Shown here: positions 10,517 through 23,897 of the stretch, one piece after another
How the letters are laid out: each line of letters starts with the position of its first letter
Numbering within the stretch: position 1 is the stretch's first letter
Assembly: GCA_907163375.1 (NCBI GenBank)
Contig: CAJQUW010003080.1
Coordinates: 372,001 to 436,000, forward strand
Direction of reading: 5' to 3'
DNA: 64,000 bases
From: Prostheceraeus crozeri
Taxonomy: Eukaryota; Platyhelminthes; Polycladida; Euryleptidae
Notes under the pieces: model-generated
Databases searched by the model: none
The model's input: the letters and a program-made list of their open reading frames with translations, nothing else
Told to the model about the DNA's origin: nothing
Made by a program: the position numbers and the translations under genes

Positions 10517-12179
10517 CTGAAATAAAAATGGTTTTATAGAATCATCTGACATTATCTCACCAGAAATTCATTTATATTATCATTTTCAATATATTAATTG
10601 ATCAAGCAATGGTATGTGATTGGAGTAATAACTCCCACATGAATTTACAATTGCAATTGCATATCATAGCTCCTATAAGTAATGCCAGTAAACTAGGGAA
10701 GTGACCTCTTTGTGATACAAAACGACATCTTTTTGGTGTGGCATTTTATCTACAATCGACTGAATTTGGAAAATTATGAATCTTTTAGACGTTCCGCTTA
10801 ATAACTCCAAAACAAAGATATTTGAAAGTTAAATTTTTGCGACATGGTATCGACCTACAGACAGATTCACATAGAATTCTGAAATTGACGGCTATTGGAT
10901 AATACCGTGCCATGTAGTGTCGTCCTTGGATGCAAACTGAAGGAAACAATGGACACTTAATTTACAAAATCGGAAAGAAACGATTTGCTTCTTATAATGA
11001 AAAAATGATGAATTCTTTACTCTGTGGCAAGATAATGGGCTGACAAATTTCGGCAACTTCCTTCGATGAGCGAGTTCATCAAGCTTTCGTATTTAAATCA
11101 AAATAAAGTTCTATCTTACTAATTTAGTCCGTATGGAGTAGATACAATTTACTTTTTTATTTAAATTTATTCATGAATAACATATTTACATGCATTACAA
11201 TGGTCAGTATTCATTTCTAAGACAGCGTAGCACTATTTCTTGCTGAATTCAACACATGGACATGAAAAATTGATGATAAAGTGAAAAGAAGGAAAACCAC
11301 AGCCATTGAACGTTTTTACTCATCATTCCGATGTTTTGAATTTTGTAAATGGAGAATGCTGAATAGAAAAATTGCATATGGTAAACAATAATTTCAGGTG
11401 CCGTCAGCATGCACTTCAGAGAGATATTTATGATAATAAAATCGTCAAAACAAATTTGTACACGAATATACATGTGCATGAAAATCAAAAACTTTTTATG
11501 ATTCATGCGTTGAAAAGTCGATTACAGTTGGAAAATAGCTTTAACCGCAAAAACATGTGACATGTCCATTATTATAGTGCTATTATTTCATGAGAAGACA
11601 TGTTTAAAACAAGAGAACTCTTTTGTCAATGCAAGTACAAGTAATTCTTCCCTTCACCTGTTGTTTAGGTCACCCGATCACGCATAATAGTTTGTTTACT
11701 CTATCTCTGCTAAAAAGTGTTCCGACCGTTCTGTGGTTAACTAAAGAGTGAGGATGCAACATGTTAAACTCCTCTCAACTTGTCACATTGAATGCCTCAT
11801 TCACGACGCCACCTGAACTCGTTCCTCTAAAGTCAACACTTACTGCGAGAAAAGCTATGAAAGTTTGTCTTCACAGAATTAAGTGTTTTATGATGCCGCT
11901 TCTATTGCCTATTTTCCCTTGGTTACAGATGTGGTTGGAATTTGAGGAGACAAAACTCAGTGAAGTAATCGTTGTATTTAAACAAACACTCCTTCTATTC
12001 AACGCGAGTTTGTATTCCAGTAGTCTGTGATGTGATTTGTATACATCCAATGAAATATTTTTTAACATTGTATCGCTTAGCACTGTTTCTTGTAATCCTC
12101 ACTGAGCCCTGAAAGGTATTGAAAAGTCTCCTACAGCAATGTATTATGAAGGGGCAGCCCCATAGGTTTGTTGAGGCTC

Positions 12180-12840
12180 TCAACGAAAATTCTGGACGCC
12201 TGAGACGCGCCGCGTCCGATGGGAATGGACCTTAAGGGGATGAATACCCTGTACGTGTGGCAAAAGCCTGTTCTGTGACCAAGTCCTCGGCGTGTAACCG
12301 ACGTTTCAACAGTCTTAGACTAAATCATGGCGGGTGATCTCTTGAGTTGGTGTCTAATGATTAGCCGGGTAGCATGGTGCGTGCTGAGTCCATGGATGAA
12401 CGGTGCAAAGCGGAGCACGGTTGATGAAATGAATGACTTCCTGTCATAATCCCACTCCTCCTTTCGTCCTTCCAAAAGGTAGAGGTCCAAACGAAAGGAA
12501 AGCTCAAATCAGAATGGTGAGTTGAAACGTTGGAACGATGCCGAATTGATCGGGGGAGATTGTAGGGGTCATGTTGTCGGGAATGCTGACTTCTGCTGTG
12601 TTCAAGAGTCCAGATAGCAAGGGAGCAGCACCAGAATGCTTGGACGTCTGGGTGAACTGGCATCAACTATTTTGTAGTAGAGCTTTTCATTAGTAGTTGA
12701 GAATTTCTTTGCAATGTTGAGTACAGCGTGAGCTGTTTCTAGGTAGAGTTGGGTAAGACGCCCCCTTGCCGTCGATGTCTCAGAAGTCAAAAATGATACT
12801 ACGGGATGCATGATCCCTCTGAAGGGCATTACTCGTAGAA
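12180..12840 (+). mobile_element. 5' fragment of a LINE (endonuclease region), decayed
   Basis: This is a GC-richer island in AT-rich intron. On the plus strand near 12590-12660 the translation ADFCCVQESR, then QGSSTRMLGRLGE, matches the start of the apurinic endonuclease of LINEs of the group whose RT is preserved at 57.1 kb (DICCVQETRWKG-type motif). Upstream sequence (12180-12560) looks like the element's 5' UTR. In-frame stops, including one at the expected Trp after QESR, and a frame change before the next conserved block show it is dead. The limits are approximate. Confidence 0.55.
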
Positions 12841-15837
12841 AAATGGGTTGGACTCAGAAATCATTGATTTCTAATGAGATAGTATGTTGCTTTTCTCTTT
12901 TTTAATGCTTCTGATGTAATTATTTTCCAAGTTCAACGAAGAAATATGTGACAATCCGACATCTTTTTTGATATCTTTAATACTAGATTTTTTAAGTCAA
13001 CGTGTCATTGGACATGATTCATATATTTTTATATTTCAAATTAACGTATACATTAGAAAACATATTGAAGAAAAAGATATACATCTAAGATGCTCCCCTA
13101 CATTTGAGGCTAATTTATTATTCCTATGAAATTCTTAAGATTTTTGAGGCCCACTGCCACCTGAAGATTTTCACTGCAACTACTAAAAGAACAGCAAATG
13201 AGTCTCGTGTTTGTGGATTATTCCCATCTGATAAGAACATTCTCACGGAAGACGATTTGAAAACTTGTTTTCCTACTGGTGAGAAAGTAACGATGGATAT
13301 CAGTCTAGACCTCATTGAAAGAAAATGAAAGAAACATTAAACCAAAAGATCAGCAACAATCAATATCAAGAAATATATATCTACATATTTATCTACTCTG
13401 TACCGATATAGACTATGTCTTAAATGATTCTCAGAATTTGTAGGCATTGCAGAATCTACATGCAGTAGCCGATTTTGTAGTAGATTTATTATGCAGCTAG
13501 TCAATGAATGCTAAAATTTGAAGGCACTACAATCCCTTGTCAATAAAAAATTGAGGCATTTTCTGTCTTATTAAATAACTTGTATGCTTTCAATCAATTT
13601 TCAGCGTGTTTTGCCTGGGGCCTGCTGTGACAGATTTCATGTTACTTCATACATGTACTTGTCGACCAAAACTTACCTCATGATTTTGACGGTCAAATAT
13701 CATTTTGGTAAACCTAGGCTACACGTGCATTCTTCATTCACCCTTAAAAGTGAGCTAACTTCTATAATTCATATCACGTGCAATAACATTTACTACACGG
13801 CGCTTAAGTGTAGACATGCTTAGCATTCGGTAGGTTAGCATGCATGAAAATTTACGTTAACTTGCATGTCTACTTGTTTCTTGCAGATTATCTGCTTGAC
13901 AATCCCCTCAACTGATACAGAATGCTCCAAGGCCAAAGAAAAGGAGGACAGAAAGGGCACAAAATCTCAAGTAATGTCCATATAAGCAGCACCAAGAGGC
14001 CAAAACAGCATGTGTATTAATCCTGGACCTTCGCACAGTAAGGAAGGCAAAGTCAGTCCCAAGAGATAATGCAGAATGCGCACATCGAACTACATTCGAA
14101 TAGTCGAAAAGTGGATCCAGTACGGTATACAATGCAGTCAGCGGGCGGATGAGGAATGTGCAGACGGCAATTTTGCAAGTTATATTTGGGAATTACATGA
14201 CGTTGTTTCGACCTCATCTTTTTTATATAAGCCCCTGTCTGTTGTGGAATAAATAACTGGAGGTTGTTTGGAATTTACTAGATGAACATAATACAAGACT
14301 TTCGACGAGATATTTAGTCATAAAAGTTGAGGGTAAGAACGTTTGGTACTTTTGAAAATCGAAAAGTATAGGATCTTCTTTAAATTTCTAGCTACAGCCT
14401 TTGTGGATGTAACTAGCACATGCAGTGAAATCATTCATAATGACAATATCTGACAGAAAGAACTGTTATAGATCCTTGACAGTCGAATCTCGCTTAGTCT
14501 TACCTCAATCTACCTATGTTCGCTAAGTCATTGCTGATTTTATCAATGAATTAATTTTTACCTCAGAACATTAAGTCCATTCTTAATGGACATTACTGTC
14601 CATTCTATAGTCTCACGAACTTTAACAAAGCGAAAAGTCGGATCTCCATTTTAGAATGCATTTCGCAAATCTATCGCGAAGAAAATGGTCAAGTAGGCTT
14701 CTGGAAAACTAAATACTATCATGAATCAATAACACGTTTGACTTGTGATCGACTCTTGGTCAATCGAGTTGCGTTCGTGATGAGTGGTAGCGTCCATTTG
14801 GACTTGACTTGTGCTTTATCATCATGTCAATCATCACAAACAACTGTTAGCTCAGATAGAAAGATACATGAATAGTTTTATTCACAAGTTTTATTCACTC
14901 CCGAAAAGGCAGTCTCAAGAATGGGCTGTCAGCTTCCATTCTATTAATTGATAAAGATTTTATCGTCAAATTCTCACATTGTTTAAGTGTTCATGATTAC
15001 GACTTGATGAGTTAAGTTCGTGAGAGTTCATGTTGTTAGCTTTTCATGTGATCATTTTGTAAGTGTCGCTGAAGCTTGCCAGTCAATTTTGTCATCCTCA
15101 GCCGGTACTGGCTTGTCTTTGCGTGCTACAAGCTGACGTGCATTTACTTTGATATTCCTGGAATTTTAGCGTATAGAGCTATCTAAATATCTCTCTATAT
15201 ATCCTGTGCGAAAATTATGAATAATTCGTGCATTGGAAAAAAAACTCGACAGGAAGCGTCGGTCCTTGGATTCTACCTCATCTGAATTTATGCGTTCGCG
15301 TAGCTGAAGTTGTCATTGTGAAGAGATTTTCAGTGCCACAGTGTCAAAGTTATGGAATTTCAAGAGTTTTTCATTTTTCAACATTTTTACTTCATAGAAG
15401 TATTTGTTGTGAATTCCATTTTCGACTATTTTTGACTATTTGAATTCAACACTCAAGTTCAACGATGAGAAATATGTTCCAAAGTTTTCTTGTATGAAAT
15501 TCTTGAACAATTAGCGAATCGAAGCATCATGAATTGGCTAAATAGCTGTAATTACCTAATTTTCTATTCGTTCTCCGACCAGTGATCAGGCTAGTACGGT
15601 TTAGTGGTATGGAATCTGTTATCCTTCTATCTAAGTTTTTGATCTGACATTGTGAGGTTGCTTGCAGTTTGTACAGATACAATTTCAAGTCTATGGATGC
15701 CAAGAGACTTAGTTTTAATTGGATAACCATCAACAGGAACCGCGGAATTCTAAAAATTACCTTTACTGAGCAAAAATTCAATAACTACAATTTAACTGTG
15801 TAGTAAGCCGTGCACCGTTAAAACAGTGAAGATAGCA

Positions 15838-15861
15838 CACACGTACACACACGCACACAGA
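15838..15861. repeat. CA-rich microsatellite
   Basis: A short imperfect (CA)n run, broken by GT and GC steps. Confidence 0.8.
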
Positions 15862-15944
15862 AAATCAGGTGTTATTGACAACTTCAATGGTTGAAAACGT
15901 CCCCATCAGAAATGCATAATCACATAAAAACAGTCAATTCATGG

Positions 15945-16130
15945 TGGTGTCCGTGGGACAGTGGTCAAGTGAGTGGGCTTACGATCCCCTGGTCCAGAGG
16001 TCGACCCCCGAAGGTGTCACGGGAATTTGTCAGGAAGTGCATTCGGACTAAAAGATCACAACGCTCCAGATGAAGGTCTGACTATGTCAGCACCGTCCAA
16101 GTCTCCAGTACGGGGAGTAGTGACGTTTTC
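15945..16130 (+). repeat. tRNA-like SINE candidate
   Basis: A-box-like GGGACAGTGGTCAAGTG near 15956 and a B-box-like AGAGGTCGACCCC near 15997 are spaced as in tRNA-derived promoters. They are followed by a GC-richer body to about 16130. No second copy was noticed in the window, so the right end is a guess. A decayed tRNA pseudogene is the alternative. Confidence 0.45.
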
Positions 16131-17294
16131 ACACACTTTTCATTTTTCCAGATGCCTTCTGTCTTTACTTTTCAGGACATGCGCAAACATTGTAAAGCGA
16201 CTGGATTATATAAGATTGATGATGTTATAGTCTACGTGACTATAAACAGTGGATGACACAAGAGAAGATTGTTAATACCTGGTGCAACAAAATACAGCGA
16301 AGAAAACGGCAAAATGCCACAGAAAGTTGTCATAACAGCAGAAAATTGTAAAAATTGCTAATAACAGTAAACTCTGATTAGTATCAAGACCGACCATTAG
16401 CCCTTCATGTTCAATGCTGGCGCAAGGATGAGGAAATCGGTTGGACAAATCTAGACAAACGATTTCGCTAAGAGAACACGAATGCGGCCATATTAGCGTG
16501 TTAAAACGCACCGCATATTGCCACTTTTAAGTGTTTCCATGAGTAGGCTGCAAATCTTCTCCATTTTGGTGCAATAATTCTGATTGAATATCGGGTACAT
16601 ATTGCGGAAATATGTAACGGCGCAGTACAAACTGTGAAACGAAACATCAACTCGCATCCTATAGTGCAAACCTAAACAATTCCTTACTCAGCTAAAGCGT
16701 CTGACCTGAAGTTTCCGTCATGATGAAAACTACTGTAATCTATTTTTCCATCCGAAAGTATTTCTTCACTCCTTGCATTGAATAATAAAGTTATGAACTT
16801 AATTTCATAAAGTGAACCATTGATGAGTGTTTTGCAACAGAGCTGTTGCCAATTTCTTCTGAATGTGAATTATTATATGCTTGTCATAACCGCAAGAAGT
16901 TGCACCGAACCGTATGTTTTCATGTTTTCGTACAGGAAATTTCAGTCTGACTTGTCATCAGCTGTCCGACTTGTATCTGACCTAGGAGACGAGTGATAGG
17001 GAAGAAATCCTCGCTTTAGGTCATTAATAATGACCGTTGTGTTTCAAATGCGCATGATTCACGTGCTTTCTACACATCACGAATATATCCGTCCTACCCA
17101 ATTCGTTTCGCAGAGGAATTGCTTTATAGAAAGATTCACAGGATGCCAGATTTGTCTGGCATCTCATCAGATTCAGTTCAGTTTGCTACTTCTGATATTA
17201 TGCGCTTGTCATGTAAGTTCGCGTCTATCTGATGATCTGTTATGATGATTATTCGAATTACACAAAAATATGCGTTGACGCCGAGCCACTCCTC

Positions 17295-17347
17295 TGACGT
17301 CAACCAATGAATTTACGACGTCTGTACCGGTCGGGGACTTCACCAAT
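17295..17347. promoter_or_regulatory. CRE plus two CCAAT boxes, possible promoter/enhancer
   Basis: A full palindromic CRE, TGACGTCA (17295-17302), is followed at once by CCAAT (17304-17308), then a GACGTC (17318-17323 region) and a second CCAAT (17343-17347), all in some 53 bp of locally GC-richer sequence. No exon is recognised beside it. Chance occurrence in 64 kb is possible. Confidence 0.25.
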
Positions 17348-18514
17348 AAGAAGTGTTAATCATGGAATTTCGAGGTCTGCATCCAAATTGACCCGAAGTC
17401 ACAAGAATTAAAAGTAAAGTGCGTCGAAATGGAAAGTCAACTGCGTGATGAAGAGAAAGCAAACAGGACTTTTACAAGATGGGCGCCGATGCGCTGGAGT
17501 TGATTCAAGTAATGTCACAAAGTTGTTATACTTTCAATAGCTTATTAGCCTCAAACTAAAATCATGCACGACCCCACATGTTCCACACTTTTAATATGTC
17601 GATGACAAAAGTATGTAAAGAAAATTTTAGATATTATTCTTTTTTTAACTTGACCTGCATTTGATCGGTAAAAATTACACAGGCTGCGTTGCATTTCAAT
17701 GAGGACACTTTTGCCCAACCGTCATTTAGCTGATAAGCCGCAGCTTATGCTCGTTAAGTCCTTCTGTCAGACCAGAAGAATGAACTACAAACATATAATT
17801 AGATCAATATTATCTATATATTGTAGCATAAATTTACCTGTATATTCGCCTAACAATTTGTCTGTATATTATGAATGCCAATTAATTTGATTATATGTAT
17901 ACAGCAATATAAATAAGCCTGCATCTTCTGACTATAAAATGAAACACTGTGCATGGACGCATGAAAAGGGATCTGCTAAAAATATGTGGAAGATCTTGCA
18001 CAAAATGTCTGAACTGCATCCCAGTGACATCCAATAGGCCTATTAGCGAGAGACACGAACTAAACAAAGTTGTTATGTAAAGTATCAATGTTGTGCATCA
18101 ATGTAAAGTAAAGGGCATCGAAGGACATTTTTGTCCACCTGAACAAATGCGGGTTAAAGTTAATATGGTATTAAAAATAAGGAGGCCTATTTAATATTAA
18201 TCAATTATCATTTAATATTAATTATTCTATTTAATTTTTAATAGAATATTGAAAATACATTGTATTGATAATAAAAAAATTACGATTCTTTCAATTGTAT
18301 ACACTGGATTATTGATCATTTTCAAGATGTGACTGTTGAGGCTGCATAGGATAAATTCACATCGGATATATTTTCAAACTAGCGTATTTCACATGCTTCT
18401 TCACATACATCGATGTCTTGTCTCATTGATAGTCTTGCAATTATACTGAGACAACAGTCTTCATGGAGATGCTCACTCGACCTTAGTCATTATTTAAACG
18501 TATTGCCTGACCTG

Positions 18515-18650
18515 TCCCATTCGCCCTTGAGACTGTCCTGAGAGACGAAACGCGTCGGGTAACGCTATTGTAACAAATAAAGAATCGTCGTAAAAGAGAG
18601 AGAGATTGCCTTTTCTGTTTTCCGAGTCTTCATGGAATTTTAGCACACCA
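18515..18650 (+). mobile_element. Penelope-like element end fragment, tentative
   Basis: The run CCTGAGAGACGAAACGCGTC, followed by GGGTAACGC and an AATAAAG at about 18577, resembles the GAAACG(C)GTCGG end motif seen in many animal Penelope-like retroelements, where it is a remnant of a minimal hammerhead. The core here (CTGAGA) lacks the TG of CTGATGA. A GA-rich run follows at 18595. No RT or GIY-YIG coding is seen nearby. Confidence 0.3.
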
Positions 18651-20221
18651 GCAACATCCAAAGATTATCCTTGTAAGCTGAAGTTACCAAATGGCAGTTA
18701 ATTTACAGAAACCAAACCTTTCATCAGACAGCGAAATGGCTTTCATTTGTCTAATATAACTTTTATGACACCAGAATTACAACAACATCAAAAATAGCAA
18801 TAGCAACATCACTGCTTCAATTTCTCAATTGAAATTGCAAACTTTTCACCGAAGTTGTGTTTGTGATATTTTTCAAATATGCGGCATTTCCAGATCTCTA
18901 CGAATCTTCTTTACAACAAAGTTTCCGAAATTCCCGGATTCTTCATTCCAATATCCTCGTCTGCATTTCACTAAGTGAAAGTCATTGGGTTCTTAAATCG
19001 TGCTTTAAGAGGAAGTTTGTAAATATGATGTTGCGCAATAGACCAATTATGGACTATAGTAATCGAGGAATCTGGCATATTTATGGAAAAACTTTTGGAC
19101 ATGTCGCAAGCAGCGTGATGATAACAATCAGGAACTTATATGAGCTACATTACATTACAGTACAAAAAGTTGCCCTTTTTATTTTTCTGGTAATTTTTCT
19201 TCAATTTCATTGGTTGGTAGGAAATGCATCTGAAGTTTAATAAGAATAAAAATGTTTATTGTGATTCCATGCCGGTCATTATGCTACAGCGTTTTAGAAG
19301 CTACGTGTCTTCAACATGAAAATTTTGACAGCCTCCGCTGGATGTGATTATTGTCTCTTTCTTTTCAAGATGTATTTGCTCATGAAACCATAACACCTGG
19401 TGTTGGGATAAATAGCATTTTCCTTCAGAAAACCTCTTAGACCATCATTGGAACTCAGAATTTATATGATAAAATATTTTAGATCTAAAAAGGAAGACAT
19501 TTTGGAAGTTGAAATTTTGAAATATTTAACAAATTGGTTGATCGATCTACGACAGTAACCTATTTCGTGTCAATTAATATAAATAGTAATATTGAGAATA
19601 GATGTGAAAAATGAATTGCCAAGAGCTACATAAGCAAGATCTTTTGACTGAAAAATGAATTTCAAGTCACTTTGATACTGATGCGTGTGCAGTTTGAATG
19701 GCTATACGTTTCATGGGAAATACGGGCAAAGTATGTATCTAATGACAGTTAACAAAATAACAACTTTACAAAGCTATCACAGTCGTCAGCAATATTAAGG
19801 TCCGTAATGAAATGTGACGGTTGTATTCAATATGTACCTACTAGTCTATGTTTCCGTGTAAATGAAGTTACAACAAATTTTACTAACAGTCCAATTAATA
19901 GTGAATTTATCACTAACAGTAGCATAACAAGCAGACGAATTGAAAAATCAAGAATTCCCTAGCAAGATCTCATGACTACTGCCAATCGAGGTAGTTATTT
20001 ATAGTCACAAGCAATTTTGAACTGGTCATTATACGCCATTGACGTCAAATCCATAGTTAGGAAGCATAACTGCTGTCAGCTGCTTCACTAGAATATACGT
20101 GTACATGCATGTGCTGCTTAAAGACGTACAGGCTTATTCTGAGATGCTTACTAACAAACTCTTGCAAGGACAAGTAATGACAGTCAAAATGAAATCAAGC
20201 ATAATTGTGTATATCTCTTAC

Positions 20222-20625
20222 TTGTGATTTTCTTTTGAGCAATCTGGAATTGTAAGTGAGAATAGGACAAGGAAGGGGAAGGCTAATACAAATATGAGCC
20301 ACTTGAGAACATAAATCAATTTCGTTCCACAAGTGCTGTCTTCGTCTGGTTTTGGCGGTGGAGCCCCCCGAATTGCAGGGCAGCAAGAACAGCAGCAATC
20401 AATATGCGGGTAATCTTCTTCTTGTTCTTCATCTTCTTCCTCCTCTTCTTCTTCGTCAAGCTTCTCATCAAATTCCGCAATTTCAGGTTGTTTCCCTGTT
20501 GGATTGGATTTGTCATTGGCAGACACACTTTGTTCTTTCAATGCCTCTTGTTTGTGCTCCTCGTCAGACCCTGTACTGACCTCTTCTTTTACTGGTTGCA
20601 TATTGAGTTTTGCTCCAAACGTTTC
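20222..20625 (-). CDS. SLC24A-like: NCKX-type exchanger, acidic loop and TM exon
   Basis: A 404-nt internal exon (134 codons plus 2 nt) with acceptor TTTCCAG before 20625 and donor GTAAGA from 20221. It opens ETFGAKLN, then a charged loop with LDEEEEEEEDEEQEED. Next is a cysteine cluster, HIDCCCSCCP, and PPPKPDEDS. A strongly hydrophobic helix, LKWLIFVLAFPFLVLF, follows and ends SLTIPDCSKENHK. The helix plus (L)TIPD signature is the first segment after the large cytosolic loop of NCKX exchangers (family form LTLPDVR or LTIPD). The acidic run before it is also typical of that loop. The loop faces the cytosol; the helix enters the plasma membrane. Splicing to the 10516 exon gives an uninterrupted frame, NHK then TTCWVV. 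Confidence 0.87.
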
Positions 20626-22267
20626 CTGGAAATATGAAGATGTTTGAGTGACACATGAAAACGTTCAACATTTTTGATGTTAGTAGTAATACAAGGGTAT
20701 GTAATATAAAATGGAAAGGAATCCAGAATATAGTTCAGATAAAATCTTAATCATCACATTTTACATCACCCACAGAATTTGATGATGCATATACCACGCG
20801 CAAATGTACACCTACATCGATCTCTGACCGATTTGCCAACTCTAAGAAGCTGTTCAATGCTATTTGCAACAACCCGCATCATATCCTTGTGCCTTTCGCA
20901 CCTGCAGTCTTACCACACGATCGAAGAACTTTCGTACTTCCTTTTGTCGAAGTTATGTACGTTCTCGATCATTTTACCATTTATTACCAGTACTACCAAT
21001 TTGAGTGATTCTTTATAAATATAATTCTATTAGCCTTGTACTCAAATTTGTCTTTATCTATACAAATATCTTGCTTCTAACTTGTGTACCAATAATGTCA
21101 TTGTGTGATTTCCAATAATCAATAAAACTCACTACTACTACATCTTCTTTATTCATCATTAATTTTAATTCACTATTTGGAAAGTGACGACAATCCTCGT
21201 TGACCCTCCTGAAAATCCATTGAAGTGCAGTCTCTGCAGTATTTCGTATAAAACTGATTTTATTTTAGTTTTTGATTATACTTAAAATACAACAACCAAA
21301 GCATTTTGAAAAATGTTTTGAACGCTCAATTTTGCAATCTCAAAGTGCTATAACTTTCCATTTAAATTTCTGTAATTCTCGAAACATTTGTGGCTAGATG
21401 CACATTCCATCCTCGAATTAAGATGCTTCTTCGGATGTTGAAAGCTGTGCGGTTTTTCTCATCAATATACTTAGCGCTAAATAAAAATAAGTGTAAATAG
21501 TAAATATAATGATAATTCAGCAGCCTCAGCGTCTGGAGCAACTCCTCAAGTGATAAAACAATCGCTATTCAAGGAGAGCGGAAATCTTCAGTCACAGTGA
21601 TAGTCTTTCTATCCTCCTTCAGACGTGTTTCGAACAACTAAGGGAAATCTTCAAAGACAAGTTGAAATGCGAGTGCAGTTAACAGTTGAAGAGTGGTTTA
21701 TTTCAGTTTTAAAATATCCGGACAATATAAACTGTCTCAATGCAAAATATAAAATACGTTAATTTAACTATAATTATTTTAAATCATTGCGATAAAGCTT
21801 CAACAATGCAAAATTGCGATAATGTCATATATAAAATACATTTTGTGCTTACAGCCTCTTCTCAATATACATGCGTATTTCCCCGGTTATGTAGGTATTC
21901 GAGATACTTTCATTGTTTACAAAATGATTTTGTCTGATTCAGTAGATCCTTCAATTAAAATGAAACGCCCTTAAAGACACAGACGTTACTATTGCGTGGG
22001 AATATAATTGTGTTTCCAAAATGTCGCCACATCAACAGAGATCAACAGCATCAGACATGATCCTAATTTGATTTTTCTTTGAATGAAGGATCACATGCAG
22101 TTGTAAAAAGAGAAATCTGTTCATTGACATCAAACTAGAGAAGTCCCTGATTGTTAATTCATGAATGGTGACAAAAATCAATTTAAATGGAGATTGCTTT
22201 CGCTATCATTATTTTGTGCTTACGACTGGCTGCTGAATCGAACAGACCTCTTTTAGAATTTGTTTCT

Positions 22268-22317
22268 ATGTAATAAAAGTTAGTTAGATTAGCATAATAA
22301 AAGTTAGTTAGATTGGT
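22268..22317 (+). repeat. Short tandem duplication, two copies
   Basis: TAATAAAAGTTAGTTAGATT occurs twice with a period of about 28 bp (starting near 22270 and 22297). The copies are nearly identical, consistent with recent slippage. Confidence 0.7.
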
Positions 22318-23897
22318 TGAAATTAGTCAAAATTTATTCCTGTAGTATTGCGAAAATTAACACAGAAACATCTTGAATGAATTCATGAATCATGATGTCA
22401 GTCAAATGTACAATTTACTTTTCGAGGCCGCAGACCGAGATCATTTGCGAGCGCTGATAGAGCATACTTGTTGTTCACTGTTTTGTTAGCCGCATTTCGC
22501 AGATTTTCACAGAGTGATGTACGTCCTATAGTTGTTACGAATATGTGCGTGTTCCGAGCTCTATCAGGTTCCTCCTCTTGTTAGACAATATCAAATAAAA
22601 CACCTGTAAATCCAATGAGAAGCAGTTCTTTGCAGTTCTATGCGGCTAAATGTGACCATTATTGTCCAAAATGCTGTGTTCATCACTATTAGAATGCTTG
22701 TAAGATCTGAACATGTTCAGCTTCGTAGACACAAGAGAATGAACTTGATAAGAAATTGCATGACGACATTCCCTGTTAAAAATTGTGGCTCTGAAAACGG
22801 CGCTTTGTACTTAACCAGAAAAATAAAAAATCTCATTTTTACGAAAAAAACTTCAGTTTCCTTCCCTGACTTCCCTGTGTTTTTCTTTGATCCTGTCTGA
22901 CAAGAAGAGGAACCAAGTAGAACTCGGCACACGTTCAGATTCGTGATGGCAATAGGACGCACACTCTGGAAGTCTCATCTTCGGCTTCGTCCCCTATAGA
23001 AACTCGCTTTGGCTACCGGAGAAATTGTGTTACTTTTATCCTGGATACCCTTCCTGCCGACTTCCAATGATACTTTGTTGCTCGACCTCTGAAGCAAAAT
23101 ATTGCTAACTAAGCCAGTGTGCCACGAAGACCACGACCTTTTGTGTAATGTCTAAAACTCATAATTAAAAAGATGCACCAGTTTGCTATACCAACACGTT
23201 TTCATTAAAAAATAAGTAGATTGATGGTAACTAATAAAGCTAAACTTTCAAAACCACTTTTTCCCTTATAACCTAATATATTTTCTCCTTTTTCTGTAGC
23301 ATCTTTAGATATCAGATCAACCAGGAAAATCAATAATAGAATTCTTCAAAGATAAATGTCACTTTTGACTTGATATTTGATTTCGACTTTTATGCAGATG
23401 AGTGGGATGCTTTGTCAACAAGACGCTGTCGATCTGAAAAACAACTTTATTTGACTATGAACCGAATGGGTTGTTGGATTACTTTAGGAATCAGTGACAA
23501 TGATCGAAATGTTTGGGTCTCTGACACAACGGAAGTTGACTGCTATTGTCGCTGGGACTAGAAAGATGAACATCAATGCAAAATTCTTTAAGAGATTGAA
23601 TCTAATAACTTAGAAAGGAAATGTCGAATTCTACAAAACTTAGAGGATGTTTTCGTTACAAATTAATGGATTGACGAAAAATGAAATGGAACTGATACAG
23701 TACAACACACACCCACATTTCTCAAGATATTTTCTGAAATATTTACACTCAACTACTATACATTTGCTAAAGCAGACTTCTTATTCTCCCAACCGTAATT
23801 TGTACGATAGATACAGTTTTCCTTAGTTAGAATAGAGAGGAGATTGACATTTCAGGAATTCAGAATCTACTTTTTTTGATACAATAGCAATGTAGTT

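Larger units (their letters stand above)
10517..20221 (-). other. Intron, about 9.7 kb
   Basis: It is bounded by donor GTAAGA at 20221 and acceptor TTTCAG at 10517, phase 2. It contains the LINE fragment at 12.2-12.8 kb, a CA-rich microsatellite at 15.84 kb, a tRNA-like SINE at 15.95 kb, a CRE/CCAAT cluster at 17.3 kb and a Penelope-type motif at 18.5 kb. In 10.5-12.2, 12.85-15.8, 16.2-17.25, 17.4-18.5 and 18.65-20.2 kb I see nothing I can name. The open frames there have no family resemblance. Confidence 0.8.

Noticed and set aside
14480-14600. Pogo/Tigger-like terminus (CAGTCGAATCTCGC)
   Set aside because: Only one end resembles such a terminus. No inverted partner or TA-flanked right end was found within several kilobases.
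17229-17260. CTGATGA near 17230 as a hammerhead core
   Set aside because: There is no GAAA and no stem pairing around it. The heptamer is common in AT-rich DNA.
18857-19240. Open frame of 127 codons with hydrophobic stretches
   Set aside because: No family motif, no splice or promoter context, and it lies inside a host intron. AT-rich DNA gives such Phe/Ile/Leu-rich frames by chance.
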